This document shows positions 28,186-38,045 of a DNA stretch of 64,000 bases, piece after piece. How positions within the stretch are numbered: the first letter of the stretch is position 1; every line of letters starts with the position of its first letter. Below the pieces are notes generated by a model, which worked only from the letters and a program-made list of their open reading frames with translations, made no database searches and was not told the DNA's origin. Made by a program: the position numbers and the translations under genes. This DNA comes from Agaribacterium haliotis (GTDB lineage Bacteria > Pseudomonadota > Gammaproteobacteria > Pseudomonadales > Cellvibrionaceae), in assembly GCF_002312815.1 (NCBI RefSeq), contig NZ_NKQJ01000013.1, positions 46,722 to 110,721 of the forward strand, written 5' to 3'.

Positions 28186-28935
28186 ATGCCGTCCACCCGT
28201 GATCGTCAGTACAAACGCATTCTGCTCAAATTAAGTGGTGAGCAATTAATGGGGGATCAGGGTTTTGGTATAGACCCTAAAGTGCTCGATAAAATGGCCC
28301 TGGAAATCGGCCAGTTGGTGGGCATTGGTGTACAGGTTGGGCTAGTGATTGGCGGTGGTAACTTGTTCCGCGGCGCCGCGCTCAGCGCTGCCGGGCTCGA
28401 TCGTGTGACCGGTGATCACATGGGCATGCTCGCCACAGTAATGAACGCGTTGGCGATGCGCGATGCGCTCGAGCGCTCCAATATCAGCTCCAACGTTATG
28501 AGCGCGATCCCCATGAGCGGAGTGGTCGAGCACTACGACCGCCGCAAAGCGATCCGCCTGCTGGAAAATGGCGAGGTGGTGATTTTCTCTGCCGGTACCG
28601 GCAACCCTTTCTTTACTACCGACTCCGCTGCGTGTCTGCGCGCGATTGAAGTTGAGGCGGAGTTAGTGCTTAAAGCAACTAAGGTAGACGGCGTCTACAC
28701 CGCCGATCCAATGAAAGATGCAACAGCAACCAAATACGACCGCCTGAGTTACGACACGGTGCTGTCTGAAAAGCTCGGTGTCATGGATTTAACCGCGATT
28801 TGCCTCTGCCAGGATCACAATATGCCAGTGCGCGTTTTCCAAATGGACAAAGTCGGTGCGTTACTGCGCATCGTTGTCGGTGAAGACGAGGGCACGCTTA
28901 TTGAAGAAGATAAGATCGAAGAGGATAAAAACTAA
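28186..28935 (+). CDS. pyrH: Uridylate kinase (UMP kinase)
   Basis: 249 residues. [21 protein letters not shown] at the N-terminus, [37 protein letters not shown], and [19 protein letters not shown] plus DLTAICLC later, all typical of bacterial UMP kinase of the amino-acid-kinase fold. The C-terminal [10 protein letters not shown] tail is a small acidic extension. Good AAGGAG ribosome site. Its stop overlaps the frr start by one base. Confidence 0.97.
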   Translation: MPSTRDRQYKRILLKLSGEQLMGDQGFGIDPKVLDKMALEIGQLVGIGVQVGLVIGGGNLFRGAALSAAGLDRVTGDHMGMLATVMNALAMRDALERSNISSNVMSAIPMSGVVEHYDRRKAIRLLENGEVVIFSAGTGNPFFTTDSAACLRAIEVEAELVLKATKVDGVYTADPMKDATATKYDRLSYDTVLSEKLGVMDLTAICLCQDHNMPVRVFQMDKVGALLRIVVGEDEGTLIEEDKIEEDKN

Positions 28936-29492
28936 TGATTAATGACATCAAACAAGAAGCTCAGGATCGCATGAGCAAGAGCATTGAGAGTCTCGGTGTG
29001 GCTTTTAATAAGATTCGCACCGGTCGCGCTCACCCGAGCATACTCGACGGTATTAGTGTGAGTTATTACGGTTCCGAGAGCCCGCTTAGCCAAGTGGCCA
29101 ACGTCAGTGTGCTCGATGCGCGCACACTCAGCATCAGCGCTTGGGATAAGAGCATGGTGCCGGAGATTGAAAAAGCCATTATGAAAAGTGACCTGGGTTT
29201 GAACCCTGCGACGACCGGCGAGCTCATTCGTGTACCGCTGCCGCCATTGACCGAAGAGACGCGCAAGGGCTTTATCAAGCACGCCAAGTCTGAAGCTGAG
29301 GGGGCGCGAGTTGCGATTCGCAATATTCGCCGCGATGCGCTCGGTCAGGTCAAAGATCTGCTCAAAGAGAAAGAAATTTCCGAAGATGACGAGCGTCGCG
29401 CTCAAGACGATATTCAGAAGATTACTGATAAGTATGTCGCTCAGGTAGACGAAGCTCTGGCTGCCAAAGAAAAAGACCTGATGGAAATCTAA
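28935..29492 (+). CDS. frr: Ribosome recycling factor
   Basis: 185 residues. The three-helix bundle is marked by [29 protein letters not shown] at the start, [25 protein letters not shown] in domain II, and [18 protein letters not shown] (here [15 protein letters not shown]) plus [12 protein letters not shown] ([10 protein letters not shown]). With EF-G it splits post-termination ribosomes. Coupled to pyrH by TAATG overlap. Confidence 0.97.
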   Translation: MINDIKQEAQDRMSKSIESLGVAFNKIRTGRAHPSILDGISVSYYGSESPLSQVANVSVLDARTLSISAWDKSMVPEIEKAIMKSDLGLNPATTGELIRVPLPPLTEETRKGFIKHAKSEAEGARVAIRNIRRDALGQVKDLLKEKEISEDDERRAQDDIQKITDKYVAQVDEALAAKEKDLMEI

Positions 29493-29500
29493 GGCCTGTC

Positions 29501-30235
29501 GTGAGTGAAAAAAAGCTGCGCCATGTCGCCATCATTATGGATGGCAATAACCGCTGGGCTAAACAGCAGGGGCGCACCGGTATCGCTGGCCACAAGGTTG
29601 GTGTCGAGCGCATTCGCGATGTACTTTCAGCGTGTCGGGCCGAAGGGGTCGAGGCGCTGACGCTGTTTGCGTTTAGTTCTGAAAATTGGCGCCGCCCCCC
29701 GAAAGAGGTTGAGGCGCTGATGGGCTTGTTTTACAGCTACTTAAAAAAAGAAGCGCGCGAGCTAAAAAAAGAGGGCGTTAAGCTCAAGGTTATCGGCAAT
29801 CGAGCGCGCTTTTCTGCAAAATTGCTCAAAGCTATTAACGATGCTGAGGCCATCGCTAGTGACGGTGACGCAACTCTGTGCATTGCCGCCGACTACGGCG
29901 GTCGCTGGGATATCGCCAACGCTGCCCAGCAGCTTGCCCTGAAAGTGCAGGTCGGTGAGCTCAAGCCGGACGATATTTGTGAGCAGCAACTCGCTTCGTA
30001 TATATCCACTCAGGGCTTGCCCGAGCTTGATTTGTTGATCCGCACTGGCGGAGAGACTCGCATTTCAAACTTTCTTCTCTGGCAAGCCGCCTACGCCGAG
30101 TTATTTTTTAGCCCTGTGCTCTGGCCTGAATTTGGCGCCGAGGCTTTGCGCCAGGCAATTGATTGTTTTTACGGCCGAGAACGCCGTTTTGGCAAAACCT
30201 CTGACCAGCTAAAAAATGAGGCCCGTGGTGCTTAA
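29501..30235 (+). CDS. uppS: Undecaprenyl diphosphate synthase
   Basis: 244 residues, GTG start eight bases after the frr stop. Cis-prenyltransferase signs: HVAIIMDGNNRWAKQQG with catalytic Asp14, FAFSSENWRRPPKEVEALM, and LIRTGGETRISNFLLWQAAYAELFF. It makes the C55 carrier lipid for peptidoglycan and O-antigen. DGNNRW rather than DGNGRW is a variant I also associate with Pseudomonas. Confidence 0.96.
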   Translation: MSEKKLRHVAIIMDGNNRWAKQQGRTGIAGHKVGVERIRDVLSACRAEGVEALTLFAFSSENWRRPPKEVEALMGLFYSYLKKEARELKKEGVKLKVIGNRARFSAKLLKAINDAEAIASDGDATLCIAADYGGRWDIANAAQQLALKVQVGELKPDDICEQQLASYISTQGLPELDLLIRTGGETRISNFLLWQAAYAELFFSPVLWPEFGAEALRQAIDCFYGRERRFGKTSDQLKNEARGA

Positions 30236-31043
30236 GCAGCGTGTAATTACCGCCGTGTTAATGATGACGGTGTTTATGTCTCTGTTGCTGCTTGCGCCGT
30301 GGCAGTGGTTTTGTGTCGCTATTTCCGCGGTATTTATTATCGGTGCCTGGGAGTGGTCCAATCTAAGCGGTATAAAAGCTCTGGCCGCTCGTCTTGTGTA
30401 TGTTGTTGGCTTGTCGCTAATTGCTGTTGCCCTATTGATTGTGCTCGATGCGGGCCAAAATCACGCACTTATGCAGAGCTTAATGCTGCTCGCCTGTTTG
30501 TGGTGGGCCGTGGCTTTGCTCTGGGTGCAGAGTTATCCATCGAGTGCGATTTTGTGGCGGCCGCTGCCAGTGCGAGCCGTGCTCGGCGCGCTGGTACTTA
30601 TTCCCGCGTGGATGGCGGTGTTGTGGTTGCGCCAGCAAGACAACGGCGTGGCGCTGATCTTCTTTGCTCTGCTGTTGGTCGCTGCTGCCGATATCGGGGC
30701 CTATTTTGCCGGACGCGCGCTGGGTAAGCGCAAATTGGCCCCGAATGTAAGCCCCGGCAAAACCTGGGCAGGGGTCTGGGGTGGACTGTTGCTTTCGGTC
30801 TTGCTCGGTGGGGCTTACGGCGTCTTTTTGCTCGGTTTTTCTGCTGTGCAGATGCTGGTGTTGATCGTCCCGGTTGCCGCGACCAGTGTGCTCGGTGACT
30901 TACTTGAGAGCATGATGAAGCGCGAGCGCGGAATTAAGGACAGCAGCTCCATCCTTCCCGGTCACGGGGGCATTCTCGATCGTCTCGACGGTATTGTTGC
31001 AGCGCTGCCAGTGCTGGTTCTAATGCTGTTGAATACAAACTAA
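30216..31043 (+). CDS. cdsA: Phosphatidate cytidylyltransferase (CDP-diglyceride synthase)
   Basis: 275 residues, multiple membrane helices throughout. Late signature GDLLESMMKRERGIKDSSSILPGHGGILDRLDGI is the CdsA family motif; KRKLAPNVSPGKTWAGVWGG is the usual mid-protein segment. It makes CDP-diacylglycerol for phospholipids. The ATG at 30216 overlaps uppS by 20 bases; GTG codons at 30225 and 30228 are alternatives. In most gammaproteobacteria dxr follows, but here rseP is next. Confidence 0.95.
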   Translation: MRPVVLKQRVITAVLMMTVFMSLLLLAPWQWFCVAISAVFIIGAWEWSNLSGIKALAARLVYVVGLSLIAVALLIVLDAGQNHALMQSLMLLACLWWAVALLWVQSYPSSAILWRPLPVRAVLGALVLIPAWMAVLWLRQQDNGVALIFFALLLVAAADIGAYFAGRALGKRKLAPNVSPGKTWAGVWGGLLLSVLLGGAYGVFLLGFSAVQMLVLIVPVAATSVLGDLLESMMKRERGIKDSSSILPGHGGILDRLDGIVAALPVLVLMLLNTN

Positions 31044-31093
31044 CTGGGAACTTTTATTTTTGTTTACTGGTCTCAGGAAAATTGCTCAGAATC

Positions 31094-31111
31094 GACCCGC
31101 GGGAACGGGTC
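31094..31111. repeat. CGGGAA-loop hairpin upstream of rseP
   Basis: GACCCG-CGGGAA-CGGGTC in the 91-base gap between cdsA and rseP, followed by tctatttt. It sits where dxr is expected. It may be a weak terminator or a copy of the CGGGA-loop hairpin family seen elsewhere in the window. Confidence 0.6.
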
Positions 31112-31134
31112 TCTATTTTGCCGGGAGATGCTAG

Positions 31135-32490
31135 GTGCCCTTTCTGACAACTGTCATGTGGTTTTTGTTGGCAATCAGTATATTGGTTGCGATACACGAG
31201 TTTGGTCACTTTTATGTGGCGCGGCGCTGTGGCGTCAAGGTTTTGCGTTTTTCCATCGGTTTTGGTCCGCGCTTGTTAGCGTTCACTGATAAAAAAGGTA
31301 CTGAGTTTGCGCTGAGCGCAATTCCTCTTGGCGGTTACGTAAAAATGCTTGACGAGCGCGAGGCGCCGGTTGATGAAGCTGAGCTTGACGCCGCCTACAA
31401 CCGAAAGAGCGTTGGCCAGCGTATAGCTATTGCCGCTGCCGGGCCTGCGGCCAACCTTATTCTTGCTTTTGTACTCTACTGGGCGCTGCTGATGCACGGC
31501 ACGGTGGTCTACAGCCCGGTTATAGGTGAGGTTAAAGCGGGCTCACTGGCGCAGCAGGCGGGGCTCGAGGCGGGTCAGGAAATTGTTGCTGTCGACGGTG
31601 AGCTTACCCCGGGGCGACGCGATGTGCGCCTAGCGCTGCTCAAGCGCCTTGGTGAAAGTGGCGAGCTGTTAATTAGTGCGCGCTACAGCGAGGACGGCCT
31701 GACTTACGAAAGTCCAATACGCATTCAAAATTGGCTGAACGATATCGAAGAGCCCCAACCTTTGCAGGCGCTGGGTTTGCAGTTTTATTACCCGCCTCTG
31801 GGCCGAACCGTTGGCCAGGTTTTAGGCGGTGGCGCTGCCGAGCGCGCCGGGTTTGAGATTGGCGACAAGCTACTTGCCGCAGACGGTGAGCCGCTGACGA
31901 GCTGGGAGCAGTGGGTTGAGCTCATCAAAAGCCACCCAGGAAAGCCGTTAGATGTTGTTGTCGAGCGCGACGGTGAGCCTGTGAGCCTGGCCTTGCTGCC
32001 CGATCAGAAACTGGATCAAGACGGCTTTAGTTACGGCTATGCGGGCATCGGTGTTGAGCTGCCGGCAATGCCCGAGCATATGCGCCGTTTGGTTAGCTAT
32101 AACCCGCTCGAGGCGCTCGGCGCTGCCTTTGGTGAAACGTGGGAGGCCACCACCTTTGTTTTTATATCGCTGAAGAAGCTGCTCGTCGCTGAAATCTCCA
32201 TAAAAAACTTGAGTGGCCCTATTGGCATTGCTAAAGTGGCCGCCGACCAAGCGCAGTATGGCTTTTGGGCCTTTATGTCGTTTTTGGCCCATGTCAGCGT
32301 GGTGCTGGCCGTGCTGAACTTGCTTCCAATTCCGGTTCTGGATGGTGGTCACATTCTTTTCTGCTTGGCCGAGTGGGTGAAGGGCAGTCCTCTGTCGGAA
32401 AAAGCTCAACTGATCGGTTACAAGGCGGGCATGGCTGTGTTGATGTGCCTAATGGTTGTTGCCTTTTATAACGATATTCTGCGCCTTTAA
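31135..32490 (+). CDS. rseP: RIP zinc metalloprotease RseP
   Basis: 451 residues, GTG start. Zinc-site HEFGH at 21-25 inside the first membrane helix, two PDZ-like regions (~110-190 and ~205-290), and the second metal motif in LPIPVLDGGHILF near the C-terminus. It cleaves anti-sigma factor RseA inside the membrane in the sigma-E envelope stress response and clears signal-peptide remnants. Genetic link to bamA is standard. Confidence 0.96.
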   Translation: MPFLTTVMWFLLAISILVAIHEFGHFYVARRCGVKVLRFSIGFGPRLLAFTDKKGTEFALSAIPLGGYVKMLDEREAPVDEAELDAAYNRKSVGQRIAIAAAGPAANLILAFVLYWALLMHGTVVYSPVIGEVKAGSLAQQAGLEAGQEIVAVDGELTPGRRDVRLALLKRLGESGELLISARYSEDGLTYESPIRIQNWLNDIEEPQPLQALGLQFYYPPLGRTVGQVLGGGAAERAGFEIGDKLLAADGEPLTSWEQWVELIKSHPGKPLDVVVERDGEPVSLALLPDQKLDQDGFSYGYAGIGVELPAMPEHMRRLVSYNPLEALGAAFGETWEATTFVFISLKKLLVAEISIKNLSGPIGIAKVAADQAQYGFWAFMSFLAHVSVVLAVLNLLPIPVLDGGHILFCLAEWVKGSPLSEKAQLIGYKAGMAVLMCLMVVAFYNDILRL

Positions 32491-32524
32491 GGCCTGTACT
32501 AAGAACAAGAACTGGTTTCGCTCT

Positions 32525-35188
32525 GTGTTAAAACGCGTATTTTTAAGCCTGCTGCCCTTATTTTTCTGCACCAAGGCTCTGGCTGTCAGCTTTACGATCT
32601 CCGATATTCGCCTCGAGGGCCTGCAGCGCGTGTCGGCGAGCCCGGTGTTTGCCGCTTTGAGTGTGCAAGTGGGGGATACTGTCGATAGTCAGGATATTCG
32701 CGACAACATCCAAAGTTTGTTTGCGACTGGCTTTTTTGCCAATGTGCAGATGGCCCGCGAAGGCAATGTGTTGATTGTCATTTTGCAGGAGCGCCCGGCA
32801 ATCAAATCGATAGAGTTTGACGGCAACAAGGCGATCAAAGACGATCAGCTTGAAGAGGTTTTGTCGGATAACGATATTGCCGTCGGCGAGATCCTGCAGC
32901 GGCAAAAACTGCAGGGCATCGCCCGTGAACTCGAGCGCACGTATATCGCCCAGGCTCGCTACGGCGCCTCGGTGGACGCTAAGGTCTCGGAGCTGCCCAA
33001 CAATATGGTCGATATCAAGATTGATGTCGACGAAGGCAAGTCGGCCAAAATTCGCCATATCAACTTTGTGGGCAATAAAGTTTTCAGCGACGACGAGTTG
33101 ATGAAACTGTTTGAACTGACGACCGCCAAGTGGACCACGATTTTCTCGAGTGACGATCAATATGCCAAAGAAAAACTGACCGGTGATATTGAAAGGCTTG
33201 AGTCATTTTATCTCGACCAGGGTTATTTGGACTTCTCTGTTGTTTCTTCCCAGGTCAGCATCAGCCCCGACCGGCGCTCGGTTTATATCACTTTAAATCT
33301 CAGTGAGGGCGATATTTATACCGTCTCTAAGGTTGATGTCGGCGGCGACCCGGTTCTGCCCGAGGCCAGCGTGCGCCGCTTGATTCTTTTGCGCGAAGGC
33401 GATACCTATAGCCAGGCCAGGCTCGACGCCACGTCGGAGTATATAACCACTCTGCTCGGCAACGCCGGTTATACCAACGCCAAGGTCGAAGGTTTGACTG
33501 ACAAAGACAGCGATAGCAAAACGGTTGATCTAACTTTTTTTGTTGACCCGGGCAAGCGTGTTTATGTTCGCCGTATCGAGTTTAGTGGTAATACCAAAAC
33601 CTCTGACGAAGTGCTGCGCCGTGAAATGCGCCAGATGGAGAGCTCCTCGGCATCGAATGCGCGTATTGAGCAGGGCAAGGTGAGGCTTGAGCGGCTTGGC
33701 TATTTTAAGCAGGTGAATGTCAACACTAACGATGTTCCCGGTAGCGACGATTTGCTCGACGTTGAGTATATCGTTGAAGAGCAGCCCTCTGGTTCTATTA
33801 GCGCAAGTGTTGGTTATGCCCAATACAGTGGTTTAAATCTAGGTGTTAATGTCAGTCAGAAAAACTGGATGGGCACCGGTAAAGAAGTGAGCTTTGGCGT
33901 CAACAGGAACTCCTACCAAACAGCTTACAATCTCTCGTATCGAGACCCTTATTTTACTCCCGATGGTGTCAGCCGCGGTTTTAATGCTTATTACCGCACG
34001 CGGGATACGGAATCGTTTGCTGTCGCAAACTACAGTACCGATACCTTTGGTTTGGGCGTGCGCTTTGGTTATCCCGTTTCAGAAGTGAGCCGCCTCGATT
34101 TTGGTTTGAACTTTGAGCACCAAACCATTACCACTGGAGAGTACACGCCGCAGGAGATTCGTCGCAGCCCTTATCTTAAGGACTTTGCTCAGTTGGTTTA
34201 TGTCAATCGCAGTGACTGGTTAAACCGGCCCAGTGGCGAGTATCAGTTACCGACGTCGCCAATCGACGAAAGCATGCTTTTTATGGATGATGGGGCATAT
34301 GTTGATCGCTTTGGTAATGTCTTTAGTGGTGAAGAAGGTTTTATTGATAAGTACGGTCATGTATTTAATTACGCAAAGTTTGACCTCGGCTGGAATCGCT
34401 TTACCTTGAATCGCGGCATCCTGGCGACACGCGGTAGCTCCCAGAGCCTGCGTTTGGAAGCAACTGCGCCGGGATCAGAGCTTGAGTTCTACAAAATTTA
34501 TTACGATGCTCAAGCCTTTAAGCCTATTACCCGCGACTTTGTATTGCGCTTTAAAACCTCGCTTGGTTACGGCAATGGTTTTGGCTCTATGGATGAGTTG
34601 CCGTTTTTCGAAAACTTCTACGCAGGCGGCTTTGGTTCTGTGCGGGGCTTTGAGAAAAACGCCCTCGGTCCGCGCGGTACATTTTCTGCGGAATACAATG
34701 TGACTGAGGCAGGCTGGCAAGACTTAAATGGGAACGGCAGTATTGACCGTCCTGGTGAAAGCCTGGGGCAAGCTTATATCTTATGTGACGACCCAACGCC
34801 TGCCGCAGATGCCCCGTTTGGCTGCAGATACGACAAGCTGATGCTGCAATCTGAAAATGCAAATGCGACTCGTAACAATACGATTGGTGGTAATGTCCTG
34901 TTAGAATTCAGCACCGAGCTGATTATGCCTATCCCGTTTATCGAAGACAGCCGCTCGATGCAGTTGGCCGCCTTTGTTGATGCGGGTAATACTTTCTCGA
35001 CTTACTGCCGGGATACTCAGGCAAATTGCTTTAAGCCCGATATTAATCATTTGGCTTCGTCCTACGGTTTAGGGTTTACTTGGATTTCAGGTATGGGGCC
35101 GATGACCTTTAGTTATGCTCTGCCGCTGAACCAGACTGAATTTGATGACACCGAAAAATTCCAGTTCACCTTTGGTGCTGGCTTTTAA
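32525..35188 (+). CDS. bamA: Outer membrane protein assembly factor BamA with large loop insertions
   Basis: 887 residues from the GTG at 32525, which yields a clean signal peptide (LKRVFLSLLPLFFCTKALA, cut before VSFTISDIRLEG). An earlier start would lie inside rseP. Five POTRA domains (~22-425), then the 16-strand barrel. The loop-6 motif VRGF is present in GGFGSVRGF. The protein is ~75 residues longer than E. coli BamA. One insertion falls between EIRRSPYL and YGHVFNYAKF. A second follows VRGF and holds DLNGNGSIDRPGE (from residue 733) and a Cys pair. Another Cys pair (YCRDTQANC) is near the C-terminus. The last residue is Phe, the outer-membrane beta-signal. It folds beta-barrel proteins into the outer membrane. 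Confidence 0.95.
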   Translation: MLKRVFLSLLPLFFCTKALAVSFTISDIRLEGLQRVSASPVFAALSVQVGDTVDSQDIRDNIQSLFATGFFANVQMAREGNVLIVILQERPAIKSIEFDGNKAIKDDQLEEVLSDNDIAVGEILQRQKLQGIARELERTYIAQARYGASVDAKVSELPNNMVDIKIDVDEGKSAKIRHINFVGNKVFSDDELMKLFELTTAKWTTIFSSDDQYAKEKLTGDIERLESFYLDQGYLDFSVVSSQVSISPDRRSVYITLNLSEGDIYTVSKVDVGGDPVLPEASVRRLILLREGDTYSQARLDATSEYITTLLGNAGYTNAKVEGLTDKDSDSKTVDLTFFVDPGKRVYVRRIEFSGNTKTSDEVLRREMRQMESSSASNARIEQGKVRLERLGYFKQVNVNTNDVPGSDDLLDVEYIVEEQPSGSISASVGYAQYSGLNLGVNVSQKNWMGTGKEVSFGVNRNSYQTAYNLSYRDPYFTPDGVSRGFNAYYRTRDTESFAVANYSTDTFGLGVRFGYPVSEVSRLDFGLNFEHQTITTGEYTPQEIRRSPYLKDFAQLVYVNRSDWLNRPSGEYQLPTSPIDESMLFMDDGAYVDRFGNVFSGEEGFIDKYGHVFNYAKFDLGWNRFTLNRGILATRGSSQSLRLEATAPGSELEFYKIYYDAQAFKPITRDFVLRFKTSLGYGNGFGSMDELPFFENFYAGGFGSVRGFEKNALGPRGTFSAEYNVTEAGWQDLNGNGSIDRPGESLGQAYILCDDPTPAADAPFGCRYDKLMLQSENANATRNNTIGGNVLLEFSTELIMPIPFIEDSRSMQLAAFVDAGNTFSTYCRDTQANCFKPDINHLASSYGLGFTWISGMGPMTFSYALPLNQTEFDDTEKFQFTFGAGF

Positions 35189-35212
35189 CTACTTAGAATT
35201 AGAGATACCAGT

Positions 35213-35725
35213 ATGAAAATAACAAAAGCTTTGTGCGCAGCCGCGTTACTTTTTATTGCCCCGCTTAGTTTTGCAGGCAAAGTCGTTGTTTTTGATCCTC
35301 AGCAGGCGATTATGCAGACCGATGCAGCTAAAAAGCGCATGCAAGATCTGCAGAAAAAACCCGAGTACTCAAAAATGGTTGCTGAAGCAGAAGGCTTAAA
35401 GGCAGACCTTGAGGCGTTGGCAAAAGAGGCGGAATCTAAAGGTTTAACCTGGAGTGATGAGCAAAAACTTGAGCATCGCAAGCAGATCGAATTTGTTCAG
35501 GCCGACTTTCAGTTAGTTGTGCAAAAAATTCAAAAAGAGAATGACGATTTGTTAAAAGGTCTCTTGGCTCAGGGTCAGCAGCAGCTGCCCGGTATTCTTG
35601 AGGCTTTGGTTAAGGCCGAAGACATCGATATTATTTTGCGCAAAGATACAACAATTGTATCGATGCCGGCTGCAGATATTACTGGCAAAGTTATCGCCGA
35701 GCTAAATAAAGCTCAAGCTAAATAA
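35213..35725 (+). CDS. skp: Periplasmic chaperone Skp/OmpH family
   Basis: 170 residues. Signal peptide MKITKALCAAALLFIAPLSFA, then a strand (GKVVVFDPQQAIMQTDAAKKRM), a long charged helical hairpin (~40-125) and a closing strand region (DIDIILRKDTTIVSMPAADITGKVIAELNK). Fits the trimeric Skp fold that holds unfolded outer-membrane proteins. Lies 24 bases after bamA, the standard bamA-skp-lpxD order. Confidence 0.9.
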   Translation: MKITKALCAAALLFIAPLSFAGKVVVFDPQQAIMQTDAAKKRMQDLQKKPEYSKMVAEAEGLKADLEALAKEAESKGLTWSDEQKLEHRKQIEFVQADFQLVVQKIQKENDDLLKGLLAQGQQQLPGILEALVKAEDIDIILRKDTTIVSMPAADITGKVIAELNKAQAK

Positions 35726-35736
35726 CGAGGCGTCTT

Positions 35737-36762
35737 ATGAACGGCAAGTCCTATACACTTGAGGAGCTTGCCGCTTTGCTTGATGCTCGCCTGGAGGGCG
35801 AGGCTTGTACTAAGTTAAGCGGTTTGGCTGACTTGAACACTGCTCGTCAATCCGATATTAGTTTCTTATCATCGTCGAAGTTCGCCGCGAGCTTGGCCGA
35901 AACTCGTGCCGGCGCGGTGGTGTTGAGTGAAGCCGACGCAAAACTTTATTCCGGCAACAAATTAATTTCCGCCTCACCATATCTGTGCTACGCCAAGTTG
36001 AGTGCCCTGTTTGCAAGTCGAACAAAACGCTCTCCCGGAGTGCACGCTAGCGCTGTTGTTGATGACACTGCGGTTATTGGCAACAACGTTGCGATCGGCG
36101 CAAATTGTGTAATTGGTGCCGGCGCAGTGATCGGCGATGACACCGAACTCTACAGCGGTGTCTGCATCGGCGACGAAAGTAAAATCGGCGCTCGCTCGCT
36201 TATTTTTAGCAATGTTGTTATTTATCACCAGGTTGAGCTTGGTGACGATGTCACGGTGCACGCAAATACGACTATTGGTGCAGATGGCTTTGGTTTTGCT
36301 CCAAGTGAAGCTGGTTGGACAAAAATCCACCAGATAGGCAGGGTTGTGATTGGCAATCGAGTTGAAATTGGTGCCAACACCTCGATAGACCGCGGAGCGC
36401 TTGGCGATACAGTTATCGAAGACGGTGTGATCATCGATAACCAAGTCCATATTGCCCACAATGTTAAAATCGGGGAAGCTTCCGCTCTTGCCGGTTGCAC
36501 TGGTATTGCTGGTAGTACAAGCATCGGCAAGCGTTGCCAGATCGCCGGCATGGTTGGCATTAATGGGCATATCAGCATCGCCGACGACAGTTATTTTCAC
36601 GGCGGTACGACCGTTACCCGCGGCAACCGGGAAAAGGGGCACTTTGCCTCCACGCCGCCTCTGCAAGATATTAAATCCTGGCAGCGCAACTCTGTGCGCA
36701 TACGCCAACTGGATGAACTTTTTAATCGAGTCAAAGAGCTCGAAAAACAATTAAACAATTAA
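35737..36762 (+). CDS. lpxD: UDP-3-O-acylglucosamine N-acyltransferase LpxD
   Basis: 341 residues. N-terminal uridine-binding domain ([16 protein letters not shown]), then left-handed beta-helix from ~105 with many hexapeptide turns ([21 protein letters not shown]), [25 protein letters not shown] with the catalytic His region [10 protein letters not shown], and a C-terminal helix. It adds the second acyl chain in lipid A synthesis. Part of skp-lpxD-fabZ-lpxA-lpxB. Confidence 0.96.
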   Translation: MNGKSYTLEELAALLDARLEGEACTKLSGLADLNTARQSDISFLSSSKFAASLAETRAGAVVLSEADAKLYSGNKLISASPYLCYAKLSALFASRTKRSPGVHASAVVDDTAVIGNNVAIGANCVIGAGAVIGDDTELYSGVCIGDESKIGARSLIFSNVVIYHQVELGDDVTVHANTTIGADGFGFAPSEAGWTKIHQIGRVVIGNRVEIGANTSIDRGALGDTVIEDGVIIDNQVHIAHNVKIGEASALAGCTGIAGSTSIGKRCQIAGMVGINGHISIADDSYFHGGTTVTRGNREKGHFASTPPLQDIKSWQRNSVRIRQLDELFNRVKELEKQLNN

Positions 36763-36809
36763 TTCGATCCGCCGCAGGCGGCTCAGCTAGCTTTTGGGAA
36801 CTCAGTCCG

Positions 36810-37247
36810 ATGATGGATATAGTTGAAATTCGTAAATACCTGCCTCACCGCTACCCGTTTTTATTGATTGATCGCGTGGTAGAACTCGAAGAAGGCAAGC
36901 GTATACTCGCCTATAAAAATGTCAGTGTGAATGAAGAGGTTTTTCAGGGGCACTTTCCTCACTTTCCGGTTTTTCCCGGCGTGATGCTGGTCGAAGCCAT
37001 GGCGCAGGCCTGTGGCGTGCTCGGTTTTAAAACCATGGATAAGACACCCGATGACGGTTCTATCTACCTGTTTGCGGGTATAGATAAAGTTCGCTTTAAG
37101 CGTCAGGTCGTGCCGGGTGACCGCGTATATTTTGAATGTAAAATTCTGTCGGAAAAGCGCGGTATATGGAAATTTGAATGTGAAGCTAAGGTCGATGACC
37201 AGCTGGTTACGTCGGCAACCATTATGTGTGCTGATCGCAAGGTGTAA
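36810..37247 (+). CDS. fabZ: 3-hydroxyacyl-[ACP] dehydratase FabZ
   Basis: 145 residues. Hot-dog fold with active-site His48 and Glu62 in [20 protein letters not shown]; starts with [14 protein letters not shown]. It dehydrates 3-hydroxyacyl-ACP in fatty acid elongation and balances acyl flow with lipid A synthesis. Two ATGs in tandem at 36810 and 36813; either could be used. lpxA follows nine bases on. Confidence 0.97.
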   Translation: MMDIVEIRKYLPHRYPFLLIDRVVELEEGKRILAYKNVSVNEEVFQGHFPHFPVFPGVMLVEAMAQACGVLGFKTMDKTPDDGSIYLFAGIDKVRFKRQVVPGDRVYFECKILSEKRGIWKFECEAKVDDQLVTSATIMCADRKV

Positions 37248-37256
37248 AGAACGCTT

Positions 37257-38039
37257 ATGAGCGACGCTCTGATTCACCCCACGGCCATTGTCGATAAGCA
37301 AGCTGAACTTGCAAGCGATGTTCGTGTTGGCCCCTGGAGCTATATAGGCCCAGGTGTGCACATCGATGCTGGCACCGTGGTTGAGTCCCACGTGGTGATC
37401 AAAGGGCCTTGCCATATTGGCCGGGACAACCGTATCTATCAGTTTTCTTCGGTTGGTGAAGATACGCCTGACCTTAAATACAAAGGCGAGCAGACGCGCT
37501 TGGTGATTGGTGATCGCAATATTATTCGCGAAGGTGTCACCCTGCACCGCGGCACGGTGCAAGATCGCGCAGAAACAACCATAGGCCACGACAACTTGCT
37601 TATGGCCTATGTGCATGTCGGTCACGACAGCGTGATTGGCAATCACTGTATTTTGGTCAACAACACAGCACTTGCCGGGCACGTTCATATTGATGACTGG
37701 GCTATTCTTGGCGGTTTTACTTTAGTGCATCAGTTTTGTTCAATTGGGGCTCACGCATTTACCGGCATGGGCACGGCAATTGGCAAAGATGTTCCCGCTT
37801 ATGTGCTAGCTTATGGCGCTCCGGCTGAGGCGCGCAGCATAAATATCGAAGGTTTGAAGCGCCGCGGTTTTAGCAAAGATGAAATTAAACGCCTTTCGGC
37901 CGCTTACAAAACCGTGTATCGAAGAGGTTTGACTCTTGAGCAGGCAATTGCCGAGCTTGAGGCACAACCACAAGCGTGCGACAAGCTCGCTCTGCTGCTC
38001 GATAGTTTAAAGCGCAGTCAGCGCGGCATAGTGCGTTAA
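37257..38039 (+). CDS. lpxA: UDP-N-acetylglucosamine acyltransferase LpxA
   Basis: 260 residues. Beta-helix hexapeptide protein starting IHPTAIVDKQAELASDVRVGPWSYIG, with active-site His in AYVHVGHDSVIG, NNTALAGHVHIDDWAILGGFTLVHQFCSIGAHAF and a helical C-terminus. Catalyses the first acylation in lipid A synthesis. Spacing to fabZ and lpxB is 9 and 6 bases. Confidence 0.97.
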   Translation: MSDALIHPTAIVDKQAELASDVRVGPWSYIGPGVHIDAGTVVESHVVIKGPCHIGRDNRIYQFSSVGEDTPDLKYKGEQTRLVIGDRNIIREGVTLHRGTVQDRAETTIGHDNLLMAYVHVGHDSVIGNHCILVNNTALAGHVHIDDWAILGGFTLVHQFCSIGAHAFTGMGTAIGKDVPAYVLAYGAPAEARSINIEGLKRRGFSKDEIKRLSAAYKTVYRRGLTLEQAIAELEAQPQACDKLALLLDSLKRSQRGIVR

Positions 38040-38045
38040 TTTTTT

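Noticed and set aside
29501..29560. UppS motif DGNNRW in place of DGNGRW as a catalytic change
   Set aside because: The catalytic Asp and following Asn-Arg-Trp are kept, and I associate this variant with Pseudomonas. Not unusual.
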